Origin: Haemaphysalis longicornis
Lineage: Eukaryota > Arthropoda > Arachnida > Ixodida > Ixodidae
Direction: 5' to 3'
Length of the DNA: 64,000 bases
Assembly (NCBI GenBank): GCA_013339765.2
Contig: CM023453.1
Coordinates: forward strand, 87,610,685-87,674,684
The first letter of the stretch is position 1. Each line of letters opens with the position of its first letter. This document shows positions 13,501 through 21,400 of the stretch, piece by piece. The notes under the pieces are model-generated. The model was not told the origin of the DNA, made no database searches, and was given only the letters and a program-made list of their open reading frames with translations. The position numbers were made by a program, and so were the translations under genes.

Positions 13501-16500
13501 GGGATCTTTAACGTGCGCCGAAATCTCGTACACACGAGCGTTTTTGCTTTTCGCCTCCATCAGAAAAGTGGCCGCGGTGGCTGGGAATCGAACCCGCGAC
13601 CTCGTGCTCAGCAGCACAACGCCTTAGCCGCTGAGCCACCACGGCGGGCCAGTAACTGGTTACTTTTTTTTTTCAGTAACTGTAACTGTAACTGTAGCTT
13701 AACTGTAGCTGTATAACTGCAACTTTATTACCCTTGTTACGCTGGAAGTGTAACAGGAAATGCTGTTACAGTTACTTCCTTTTTTATAAAAAAATTATCC
13801 CACAGCATCACTCGTTAAAGCCCTTCGTGCAGGTCACCCTTTCCACTTCTTTGGGCTTTCTTCTTTCACCTTCCCACAACACGGCTAACTTCACTGTTGA
13901 GGAGATGGGATCGCTTAGGAGATTATCTTCCCTGCAGAAGATTGAGGTCAGAGAGTGGTCTTTACGGTGATTTCTTAAAACTTTTCCTTCATGTTCAGTC
14001 AAGCGGAAACAAGAAAAAAAGAATATGGCATTTAATTAGACCTCTGCCAAGGATGCAGCTAGCCTGCCCTTGTAAAGGAAGACCACCGTAGAGAGGCCCT
14101 CCAAGAACGGGGCACCCATGACACCAAGGGTGCATCACAACGATTGTTGTTGTTGGCTTTCAGTGCGCTCCTTTTTATGTTCCCTTCATCTAGGTTTTCA
14201 CCACGTGCAATTTTGACTGCCCGCACGCCTTCATACGTTTATTTTTAAGGGACACTGAAGCCAAAATAAAATTTGCTCGAGTTCGGTAGATTAGCTCACT
14301 GAGAACATGGATATACCGCTCTTACGGGGTAGCTTTTTTAAAAATAAGGTAGAAAATTACGATGACAGGAAGGCAGGTGCTGCCGCCACTGGCTATACCG
14401 CACAACTTGCACCGGAAGTGGTTACCTAAAACATCTCAGGGACGCAGTGTCTTTCCTGGCTGCCGCTGGATGGTAGTGCTCATTACTGGATGGCATTACC
14501 ACTGGATGGCAGGTGGCGGTACCACTTTTCAAGGAAGCAGGCGAGCTACGCACAAACGGGTGGTTCGACGCCAACATTCGTGGGACTTCAAAAGGACAAA
14601 GTTTTTCTTCAACATAGCGTCAATACTGATAATGGATCCCATGAAGGAACATTTTGCTTAGTGGTCCAGAGCTGCGAAGGACGTGGGAGTTTGTGAAAGC
14701 ACGAATGATTTGACCGAAACTGACCAAACTGCTCGGTACGTGGTAGCGTTGTATTCGGTTGCTTCTTACCGCTATGCTGCACCACTGCCTCGCTTGCTTC
14801 CAGTTTATCACGATGCAAACAGTGGCTGCAGTCGCTGTTTGCGTCACGTTTGATCAGCGTTTGATTAGTGATTTCTCAGCAATTAAGGCGTCTTTCGGCA
14901 CTGACTTAACGCCAAAATGACTATGGGAAGGTCAGACTTTCATTTCAAACCAACTCGCTAATTGTCTTTAGTGTCCCTTTAAACAAACTCTGTCATTCGG
15001 TTTGTGATGTTGCTTAGTTTTATACAGCAACATGAAAGTAATGATGTTACTTTTTCACAGTAACTGTGACAAGTTACTTTATTTGGCTTGGTAACTGTAG
15101 CCGTAACACTGTTACTTCTTACTGGTAACATGCCCATGACTGGGGAAAAGCTACTTTATGTCCATTGGGCACGGCTGTTCTTATTGAGTCTTATTGTTTT
15201 AAAAGCATTGAACAGCGAGAGCAAGCTTACATCAAAGATAGGATAACCCCACATCTAGAAACACTCCACCTGGCTGTCAGATACGGTAGGACTTCCAATA
15301 AAAAACCCCCGTGTCTGGCCCCTGAGGTATCTATTGCCTGTTGCTTGTAGAGTAGCAGATACCATAAACTTTTCTCTACAACAGCAAGGTAGGGAGAAGT
15401 TGATAAATGCGCCCGTATATCTTGGGCAATTTTTTGAAGCAAAAGAAAAAAAGGGGTGCTTGTTATTAGAAGTGCACACAATAGGCTTTCACACTAGGAT
15501 GACCTGCTTAGCTTCCTGCCGGCATCTATCTTGTTACGCACTTATCGGTTTGCTAGCCCAAAGAATACGGCCAGATGCGTACTACAATAAGGACCTCCAT
15601 ACGAAAGAAAGCTGCACATTTATTTCAGCATTTGCATGGTTTTATAATTGGCGAGTCGCATATAATGAATGGCGTATAAAAATACGCCGTTCACAGTCTA
15701 CTATTTTTAACACGCTTGACCACAGTTCAGGGTACAGAACAGAAAGGCACATTGTAGCTATTGTATTCAGACACATTTGACTAGAGAAAGACTATTAGTG
15801 CCAAATATGGTTTGAATTTTTCTCTACTTACCCTTACGTATTCGCAAGTCATGTTTGCGTGAATGCACCCCTGAGGCTGATAGCAGGTACACAAGTGCAG
15901 TGGCTGAAGGTAATGCTTTACTGTTACCACGCCGTGCACATTGAAGCTTTCACTGTGGCATTCTCTGCGCAGTGCGACGGCTGAAAGCTATTGTAGCGGC
16001 AGTGCAGTACCTTGCTCTACCTCAGTGCAAAGCGTTCTGCACTGCCACTGCCCCCAGTGCATTGAACTCAGTTCGTGTTGCCGCCTGAGTGAACTACACC
16101 TGTTAGATGAATGGAATAAGGCAGAGAGTGGACACTCACCAGCACAGGATAGTGGTCAAAGGTGCTGAAAAAGTGCGAAAGAGCCAGCCTTGAAGCTGAT
16201 AGTGTTGCACGCACTGTCACCTAACCCAGACCTAAGCTAACCGCCGCCCTTTAAATGAAAGAACCGTCCTCTCTCCCCCCTTGCCTGGGCCCTGTCAGCT
16301 ACACCAAGATCGTGGTGAAGGGCATGACGAAGGCGGAGATGCTGCTGAAGATGGTGCTGGCGCCCCACGAGCCGGCCGAGAGCTTTGTGGAGCACTACGC
16401 CAAGCTGCTGCCGGACTCGGACGCCCACGAGTTCCAGAAGGTGCTCGACATGAAGGTGCGTTGCGTCCTTGGGGGGCGGGGGGGCTTCCCTTGTCTGCCT

Positions 16501-17348
16501 GCCTCTCACCAGTTGTGGCTAAAGAGAACCACCTGATTCGCCTACGAGTTCCTGTATAGAAATATGTCTAGGTGACCAATAGTGGATTAAGAAGCCTTTT
16601 ATTGGGAAACCATATCTAGATTCATGCCAAATGTCAATTCATCTTTATTTTTGCAAACATTTGTATGAAGGTGCTGGTTCCTACTATGATAACATCGTAC
16701 TGCCCCATGAATGTACACAATCTGAAAGCCTTACTTTGTTGAAAAAGACAAACTTCTGAGTTATTTCGGGTGGTGGATTTACTGAGTTACACTCCATTCC
16801 TGGGCCACAAGTATTGGCTCTTACTTTGAAGGCAACAGTTTTTTTATAGGAGCCCGGCACTGTTTTGCACCATTTGCCATTAGATCCAAAGACTCTTTGT
16901 AAAGAGCGCTTCACTGCAAGAACATTCATACTGCAGGAAAGCCAACTTTATGCAGCAGGATTTCATAGGGCCGAATGCAAATCAAAGCAAATTAGATAAC
17001 AGTGCCTAGCCTAAATACTCGTACGTGTTGCTGTTCACAGGAGTTCACATTCTGTATTTAGCAAGAAATTGATCAGGTTTCCTTCGTTGGTTTGTTTATA
17101 ATTATCATCTATGCCTAGTGTTGTCTTTTTTCCACTCTGTCCAGGGGCTGAAGCGAAGCGAACAAAATGTGCTGACCGAGGTGTTCCGCACGCGAATCCC
17201 AGCTGCGGCCTCAGCGTCGGCAGCGCCTTCCGAAGGAGGCACTGCGGCCCAGCTACTTTCGGCCCTAGCTGTCGTGACCACCGCCACGCCAGAGCACGAG
17301 TCGAGCCGCATCCGAAGATTCGAGAAACTCATCAAAAAGAGGCTTTAG
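1387..17348 (+). CDS. VPS53: VPS53 subunit of the GARP/EARP complexes (C-terminal half, 11 exons)
   Basis: VPS53 is a core subunit of GARP (with VPS51, VPS52, VPS54) and EARP, which tether endosome-derived vesicles at the trans-Golgi and recycling endosomes. Exons are 1387-1518, 3591-3679, 4402-4641, 5739-5910, 8788-8870, 9860-9938, 11862-12010, 12333-12402, 12932-13018, 16299-16455 and 17145-17348. The translation follows the family collinearly: the CFERHLDIYVESQDR block, the SCADLFVYYKKC block, [14 protein letters not shown], the NLANSRRYFTQFC block, LLLDTHSLKMVLLDLP, YTKIVVKGMTKAEML and the C-terminus ESSRIRRFEKLIKKRL. All are diagnostic of VPS53 and absent from other tethering subunits. 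About 486 residues are present; the N-terminal coiled-coil half is outside the window. Phases agree at every junction except exon 12932-13018 to 16299, where one extra base is needed to explain the shift. The gene converges on PPWD1. Confidence 0.96.
1867..2132 (-). mobile_element. tRNA-derived SINE, diverged copy, with target-site duplication
   Basis: Read on the minus strand, the body (2117-1882) starts with a tRNA-like head containing an A-box-like GGTGGCTCAGTGGC, and ends in an ATCA-type tail. The same 15 bases, CACTGACATCAGCTT, flank it at 1867-1881 and 2118-2132, a clear target-site duplication of LINE-mediated insertion. It is the same family as the copy at 13409-13647. A Ruka-like tick SINE is possible, but I could not compare sequences. 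Confidence 0.85.
2133..3590. other. VPS53 intron; A/T-rich tracts only
   Basis: The intron contains AAGAAAAAA-rich tracts near 2550-2620, including a short imperfect direct repeat of a GTAACG...AAAGAAAA unit. I see no coding exon; the open frames at 2688-2988 on both strands lack splice support and family resemblance. Confidence 0.5.
3591..3679 (+). CDS. VPS53: VPS53 exon
   Basis: The exon follows TTGCGTGCAG and ends before GTACGG, with 89 nt leaving two bases (AG) to be completed by the next exon. It encodes VSLANVNPFQGLVSSCFERH and the conserved HLDIYVESQDR block, one of the best matches to VPS53 in animals. Confidence 0.95.
3876..3935 (+). repeat. Degenerate CCTAA-like repeat tract
   Basis: A short run of CTAACCTAACCTAAAC followed by CCTAGCCTAA-type variants. 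TTAGG is the common arthropod telomere unit, so this resembles a decayed interstitial telomere-like tract. It is short and degenerate, and could be chance low complexity. Confidence 0.45.
4105..4260 (+). mobile_element. Non-LTR retrotransposon 3' ORF fragment
   Basis: One frame reads KKKWVWAGHVIRRQDNRWS, the W-GHV-RR-DNRW signature found after the reverse transcriptase domain of many LINE polyproteins. The same nucleotide block occurs in damaged form at 39690-39760. The fragment is frame-damaged, in a VPS53 intron. Confidence 0.75.
4402..4641 (+). CDS. VPS53: VPS53 exon
   Basis: The exon follows CCGTGCCCCAG and ends before GTGAGC, with 240 nt leaving two bases. It encodes TLKQLVDQFVEAAQ through SCADLFVYYKKC and SQLSRGPPLLALARVFGRHL, collinear with VPS53 of other animals. 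GC content is visibly higher than in the flanking introns. Confidence 0.96.
4642..5738. other. VPS53 intron, nothing recognised
   Basis: AT-rich intronic sequence with scattered TAACTG/GTAACA words near 5480-5550. There is no coding or terminal-repeat signal that I can support. Confidence 0.5.
5739..5910 (+). CDS. VPS53: VPS53 exon
   Basis: The exon follows AATCGCAG and ends CAG/GTGGGC in phase 0. It starts with a Ser/Gly-rich stretch and continues to IQNFQSLLKEGESPRLTPPE and [20 protein letters not shown], which match the VPS53 [24 protein letters not shown] region closely. Confidence 0.95.
5911..7668. other. VPS53 intron with decayed repeat and a perfect hairpin
   Basis: The stretch 6570-6735 has words like GGTAAAACCTTGTTAAACAA and ATAACGGAC, reminiscent of mariner/pogo-type ends but too decayed to delimit. 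A perfect 18-bp inverted repeat sits at 6823-6860. No exon is visible. Confidence 0.4.
6823..6860. repeat. Perfect 18-bp inverted repeat with 2-nt spacer
   Basis: The arm GCACCCACATTGCAGAAC at 6823-6840 is followed by GG and its exact reverse complement at 6843-6860. A partial copy of the left arm (GCGTTGCAGAAC) precedes it at 6803-6814. It could be a small fold-back element or a replication-slippage product. Confidence 0.8.
7669..8178 (-). mobile_element. Non-autonomous TIR element, about 510 bp (family A)
   Basis: The ends are imperfect inverted copies: CCATGAAGAGAAAATACAAC at the left and GTATTTTGTCTTCATGG with CTCCTTTAAA at the right. The whole sequence aligns in inverse orientation with 51303-51816 in a 4E-T intron, including a shared GCGGCCGCC / GACGACACATGACTGGACG interior. 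No coding capacity is seen, so it is a MITE-like element of unassigned superfamily. Confidence 0.8.
8788..8870 (+). CDS. VPS53: VPS53 exon
   Basis: The exon follows CGTTTTCCAG and ends before GTAAGT, with 83 nt leaving two bases. It encodes LEGKLKEKIDPSLASKIDLS and EQDMFNG, matching the VPS53 segment just after the STAEYC block. Confidence 0.94.
9289..9755. mobile_element. Non-autonomous TIR element, 467 bp (TACCGTATTT family)
   Basis: The left end reads TACCGTATTTT...CGTATAACC and the right end is the inverse, GGGTTATACGCG...AATACGGTA. Terminal repeats extend about 30 bp with mismatches. The interior contains a 12-bp hairpin (AGCTTCACGGCA) near 9628-9660. The ends resemble those of the 161-bp element at 20345-20505. 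AAT flanks both sides, possibly a 3-bp target duplication. Confidence 0.8.
9860..9938 (+). CDS. VPS53: VPS53 exon
   Basis: The exon follows CTCCCCTCAG and ends AAG/GTGGGT in phase 0. It encodes VINNCIQLLVHDLEAACEPA and LSTITK, matching the VPS53 IQLLVQDLDAACDPAL region. Confidence 0.95.
10772..11747. mobile_element. Possible piggyBac-type MITE with degenerate ends
   Basis: TTAGCCCTTTCAGGCTCA at 10772 is an imperfect inverse match (14 of 18) to the right end at 11730-11747, which in reverse complement reads TTAACCCATTGAGGGTCA. TTAACCC-type ends suggest piggyBac-like insertion at TTAA. The interior has a CT microsatellite near 10887-10906 and a small AAGGGGC/GCCCCTT hairpin near 10978. Superfamily assignment is tentative. 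Confidence 0.4.
11862..12010 (+). CDS. VPS53: VPS53 exon
   Basis: The exon follows TCTCTACACAG and ends before GTGGGT, with 149 nt leaving AG. It encodes TNWSLVKAVGDQSGYVTAIT and IRDNLANSRRYFTQFCVHFV, a strongly conserved part of the VPS53 C-terminal helical bundle. Confidence 0.96.
12080..12140 (+). repeat. Degenerate GACACTGGTGA-like minisatellite
   Basis: Several imperfect units of the form AGTGACACCAGTGACAACGG and GACACTGGTGATGAGACACT lie just inside the intron after the 12010 donor. It is too short to be more than a local tandem repeat. Confidence 0.5.
12333..12402 (+). CDS. VPS53: VPS53 exon
   Basis: A 70-nt exon that follows CCTTCATGCAG and ends CAG/GTAAGC. It encodes SFIPRLISQLFKCKPMCPIG and AEQ, matching VPS53 SFIPKFITHLFKCKPI. 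Confidence 0.95.
12932..13018 (+). CDS. VPS53: VPS53 exon with probable 1-nt insertion at its 3' end
   Basis: The exon follows TTTCAATGCAG and encodes LLLDTHSLKMVLLDLPLLES then QVARKAPA. It ends GCTAAG/GTACTG. With this donor its length is 87 nt (phase 0), but the next exon starts with the last base of a codon, so two bases must be left over. The family expects a serine (AG+C) here. One of the two A bases at 13016-13017 therefore looks extra. Confidence 0.9.
13395..13661 (-). mobile_element. tRNA-derived SINE with 14-bp target-site duplication
   Basis: On the minus strand the element begins near 13647 with a tRNA-like head: GTGGTGGCTCAGCGGCTAAG (A box) and GGTTCGATTCC (B box), the internal Pol III promoter pair. 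It ends near 13409 in an AATCAATCAAAC tail. GCCAGTAACTGGTT occurs on both sides (13395-13408 and 13648-13661) as a target-site duplication. The two boxes are intact, so transcription is conceivable. Confidence 0.9.
13660..13760. repeat. TAACTG-rich tract at the SINE insertion site
   Basis: CAGTAACTGTAACTGTAACT and variants flank the SINE and recur at 15055-15130. They look like a pre-existing GTAAC-rich repeat, perhaps split by later insertions. I cannot delimit an element. Confidence 0.45.
14244..14983. mobile_element. Non-autonomous TIR element, about 740 bp (GGGACACT family)
   Basis: The left end TTTAAGGGACACTGAAGCC is matched in inverse orientation at the right by TCTTTAGTGTCCCTTTAAA. 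Terminal repeats are about 16-20 bp. The interior has no recognisable coding sequence. It is one of several TTTAAAGG-ended families here, which may belong to one superfamily. Confidence 0.7.
15131..16298. other. VPS53 intron, no supported feature
   Basis: An open frame of 148 codons at 15334-15780 has no recognisable domain or codon bias, and no splice context supports it. The rest is ordinary AT-rich intron sequence. Confidence 0.5.
16299..16455 (+). CDS. VPS53: VPS53 exon
   Basis: The exon follows GGCCCTGTCAG and ends AAG/GTGCGT. It encodes YTKIVVKGMTKAEMLLKMVL and the APHEPAESFVEHYAKLLPD region, the most conserved C-terminal block of VPS53. It begins with one base that completes the preceding codon, which exposes the phase conflict with exon 12932-13018. 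Confidence 0.96.
16456..17144. other. Last VPS53 intron, nothing recognised
   Basis: Ordinary AT-rich intron sequence between the last two VPS53 exons. I see no repeat ends or coding signal. Confidence 0.5.
17145..17348 (+). CDS. VPS53: VPS53 terminal exon with stop codon
   Basis: The exon follows CTCTGTCCAG and runs 68 codons to TAG at 17346-17348. It encodes GLKRSEQNVLTEVFRTRIP, an Ala/Ser/Gly-rich spacer and ESSRIRRFEKLIKKRL, nearly identical to the VPS53 C-terminus of vertebrates. Confidence 0.96.
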   Translation, partial: GLKRSEQNVLTEVFRTRIPAAASASAAPSEGGTAAQLLSALAVVTTATPEHESSRIRRFEKLIKKRL

Positions 17349-17822
17349 CCCCACCACTCATCCCACACTTCATTTTCTAGACCTTCACCGCTGAGAGACC
17401 AGTTGGATTGCGTTCCACAGAGGGGGATGCGTATATTTTTCTTCTATTTAATGCTGGAGGGTTCGTAGACCGGTGTAGTGTTGTGACTGTCTGTACATAT
17501 GTAACATGATTATAAAAGAGCAACTCTGAGCACACGAGTGTCATTTCATTGGGATGCCTTGTTTTCGAGGCCAACACGAATTCCATTTAAAATGTTTAGT
17601 GGCATGCTTTCTGGGCTCTTTTGAAGTTCTCCCAATTGTCAGAGACTTGCAGATGGTTCGTGAGCTTTGGGAAGCTCGGCTGTAGCAAAAGCGAGCTGCT
17701 TCTAAGGAATGGATGATAGATTACTTTTTTAACATTTGGTGTTTCACATTAACCATTTATTTTTTACTACGGAAAACCCTTCAGTTAAACCAAATGGTTT
17801 ATGTGAAAACGAGTGAACTCAT

Positions 17823-17828
17823 AATAAA
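17823..17828 (+). terminator. Putative VPS53 poly(A) signal
   Basis: A canonical AATAAA lies about 475 bp after the VPS53 stop and is the first one in the 3' flank. Cleavage would leave roughly 300 bp to the opposing PPWD1 signal. Confidence 0.6.
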
Positions 17829-18124
17829 ACTGCAGTTCCAAAAGACTGCGTGAATTTTCCAAAAGACTGCAGTTCCAAAAGACAGTGTGAAGGGCCCATA
17901 GTGGCTTCAAGGTCTGGTGCTATGTTTAGATGACACGTTAGACTTGAAATCATCCAAAATTCTTCTCCAGAGTGCAGTCTTCATTATGGATAACAAGGGG
18001 GCATTATAGTATTTCCTACCATTTTTTGCACTATCAAGAACTCGCACAGTGTTGAGATGCACATTTAGCAAACATGAATACAATTCCAGAAGAGTCACAA
18101 AATAACAATGAGCAAGACGCAGTA

Positions 18125-18130
18125 TTTATT
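18125..18130 (-). terminator. Putative PPWD1 poly(A) signal
   Basis: TTTATT on the plus strand reads AATAAA on the minus strand, about 155 bp downstream of the PPWD1 stop. Spacing and orientation fit a short 3' UTR facing VPS53. Confidence 0.6.
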
Positions 18131-18285
18131 TTGTTGAGGCGTCACTCTAAACGATCACGCACAATTCCGTTTTGTTGTCATCACAAGCGCACTGTGACCG
18201 ACATGGATGATGCCATCACTGCTATGTACACACAGCGCAGCAGCTGATGATGATGAAAGGTGACGAAGCCCCAAGATGAGGATGA

Positions 18286-18461
18286 TCATCGCAGCGTTAT
18301 GTTGATGATTCGGACGTCATCGTAAGGCTTGTCCGTCTTGGGGCTTGTGCGGACGTTGCTGATGTTCTGGACAACCTCCATGCCACGAGTGACCCGACCA
18401 AACACCGTGTGCTTGTTATCCAACCAGGGGGCAGGAATCACGGTGATGAAGAATTGAGACC
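18286..18461 (-). CDS. PPWD1: PPWD1 exon 2: end of the cyclophilin domain
   Basis: The acceptor is CGTTACAG on the minus strand and the exon ends at TGA (18288-18286). It encodes SQFFITVIPAPWLDNKHTVF through GMEVVQNISNVRTSPKTDKP and IINITLR, collinear with the human C-terminus. It carries the active-site Trp and His. Confidence 0.96.
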
Positions 18462-21400
18462 CTGTAACGAGGAGGAAGAGGGAGCCGCATAAGGCCATGA
18501 CTCTACAGACTAATTTTTGAGTCTGCAAACCATAAAAAAAATGGTCGTAAGAGGTTTGAAGTGTGGTGATACGTGAGCATTGCTCTGAAAAATAAAACCA
18601 GCCACTTCAATGCGAAGGCATGATATGCTTTAAGAGGCGAAAAACCCAGTACCGTGAGCAATGAATGGCCCCAAACTCCATGTGCCTTCAACTTAAAAAA
18701 AAAAAAAAAAGCATACGATGATAGGTTATACCAATGCCACTTTGGAAATACGGCTTTCAAGGTACACTTATCTATTACTTGCTTTAAATGTGAACCACTA
18801 TGTCTTCCCCTGCCAATACTTCAGCGCTACATCATCTGTGTGTCTTGCTGATCCCATGAAGCTGTCATGATGATGATACCCTCAAAGTTTTTGCCACGTA
18901 CCCACAATCGGCCAGGGCTAACTCGCTTGTTAAATTTCGTGAGGACCTCAAAATACTAATTTATTTATGGAAAGACAGAGGCCGTAAAGTCAAACTTCGT
19001 TATGATTAAAACCTGAATTGCCCATTAATTAGCACCCTTCAGCAATTCAAGGGACCTGAAGCAGAAAGAAAAGCTTGAATACAATTACATACATATCCCT
19101 TTTTTGCGTATCCCATATTTGTTGCGCTAATAGGTGGAATCATAAAGTCAATCAACCCCAAACGCTCGAATGGGTCCTTCAAAAGCAGTTGTCTAGCTGA
19201 CAAGAAGTGGTGACAGACAAATTGCAGATTTTTAGCTTCTCAGCAGAGTTCCGGGTGGTCTTCAGACTGGGCACGTACTCATTCAAGGGGATTGGCCAAT
19301 GACAATGACAGGCTATGGTCAAAAGATCACGACTGGCTTCCCCTCTCCCGCACTGGGTTGCGTGTGGGCGAGCTCCCTGCCGAGCTCAAAAAGATCCCCG
19401 GTGCACTTCCTTCTCTTTTCCCTCAAACCACAAACAACAAAGACTTAGCAGGAATTCCCATTTGGCTGCAACGCCAACATACCCACAGATATTACACATA
19501 CCCACTCAGGGGGATTGGCCAACGAAGATGAAAGTTGCTGTCAGATAACAAGTTTTCATTGCCACAGCACTTCCACATTCAAAGCATGGAAGCAGACTTC
19601 AGTGTCCCCAGTAACTCTTTTTGTGTGTGGCTGCTTCGAAGGAAAAGAATAAACACTAATAAACAAATCAATAAAAGACAGGGGCAGTTCATACCACGGT
19701 AGAATTTCGTTTGGTAGAAAGCAATTTGCATTTTAAAAGGACATTTAAAATCACTTATTTCCTTCTTTAGCCTCACGACGCACCAAAAAAGTAACGACAT
19801 ACTAGGCAAAAACTACTCTGAGTAACTACACATCAAATAGATGCCGTCTTGGCTAACGCCGTTTAACCTACCAAAACCAAGTACACCGTGTTTCTCACAT
19901 TCGCCTCTTCACAAGTGAAGCAATGCCTGCCACAAGCTAGCAAGATGCCTGTAAGGCTGGAAGTGTATCCACGTGCCAACAGGTAAGTGTGGCTTAGGTC
20001 AGGGCAAACCTAGAAAGCAGCAATCCTCTTGTATGCCACAAATTTACAGAATGCACAAAGTTGATTGTTTCAAGAACAATTGTTTTAGTATATGGTTTCA
20101 CAGCCTTTTTAAGGTTTAACAGTCTCACAATCGCAGCATAATATGTGGCATGCGGAAACTGAAGTGTTTGATAGAGAGAGACAAATGGAGCATCTGGCAT
20201 GAGGCAACGCTACAATTTAAGCAAATTAACTTGCTCAACGGAGCTCCTCAAAAAAGCTGATTTCCAAGCACATTCAATATGTAACGCACAATACAGAAAA
20301 ACCTCGTGTATCTTCAAAAATTGGAATGAGCGTGTACAAACCAGTACTGTATTTATTCGAATATAAGGCGAGGTTTTTTTTCCAAAATCCGTAGTCTCAA
20401 AGTCATACCTCGCCTTATATTCGAAGCTCAATATATATATATAAGGCGATTTTTTTTGGCTCTCCAAACTGCACCCTCGCCTTATAATCGAATATAAATA
20501 CGGTATGCACAACAAAAAAACTTTTTTTCTAGAGCTTTTTCAGAGCTTCCCTCACATCCTGGTCCATATGCTGCTGATTTAATGAATTTCATGATATGGG
20601 ATTGGAATGATGGCAAGTGAGGCCTTTGTCATGCCGTGTAAGATGACAGGGTGAAGGTGCTGATGATCACGATGCCACTGATGGAGCTGCTGTACATCAC
20701 TGTTGGAACGCTAAGAACTTGCACCCATCTGTGATTGCAGAACATGGCACAACATTTTTAAGCAAGTTGGCTCTAAGGATGTTTAACCTGCTGCAAAAAG
20801 GCTGGGTGACAGAAAATACTTCTGCTCAGCTGATGACCACACAGATGTCAAAGGTGGTTGGTTTGCCATCATGGCCTAGCAGAATGACCAAGAAAGCTGG
20901 CAAACGCATGCAGCAAAACCTCTATAGTTTATCATCCTCTTAGATAAGGAACATCTTTGAGGATGAAAAGCAGTGCAAAAGGCAGAAAGTGCCCGAATTG
21001 TGAATGACACGAGTGAATGAGTCAAATGCCAGCACATCGGCCCTTGTTGGTCATGTATCATGGCCTGGCATCGATAGGCCACCAATTTCCGAGAGTGGTT
21101 TCTTTTGCTGGTAGGAGCAATGCCATTAGTAGCTCAACCGATTTTGTCGTTTACAGATGAGTTCAGCAATGAACAAGGGGAGGCTACATAAAGAAGAGCA
21201 CCAAATGACGGCTAGAATATGTAGACATTCAAGCCAACATGGCACACTAATCTCACACAATTTTGGCCCCTGTGATTGTGCAGTTCTCTTTGATAAAGCG
21301 GCCTGTGCAATAAATCCACCACACAGGGTCCATGTACTGACTGAGGCAATAGAGGAAGGTTCACTGTCATAAAGTTAGCCATGAGCAAAACATTTTGTAA

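Noticed and set aside
13565..13647. A functional tRNA gene on the minus strand
   Set aside because: The A and B boxes belong to the head of a SINE with a target duplication, and a proper acceptor stem was not evident.
15334..15780. A 148-codon open frame in a VPS53 intron
   Set aside because: No domain, codon bias or splice support.
19270..19525. LTR pair suggested by two GGGGATTGGCCAA words
   Set aside because: The shared stretch is only about 20 bp and lacks TG...CA ends or any internal retrotransposon sequence.
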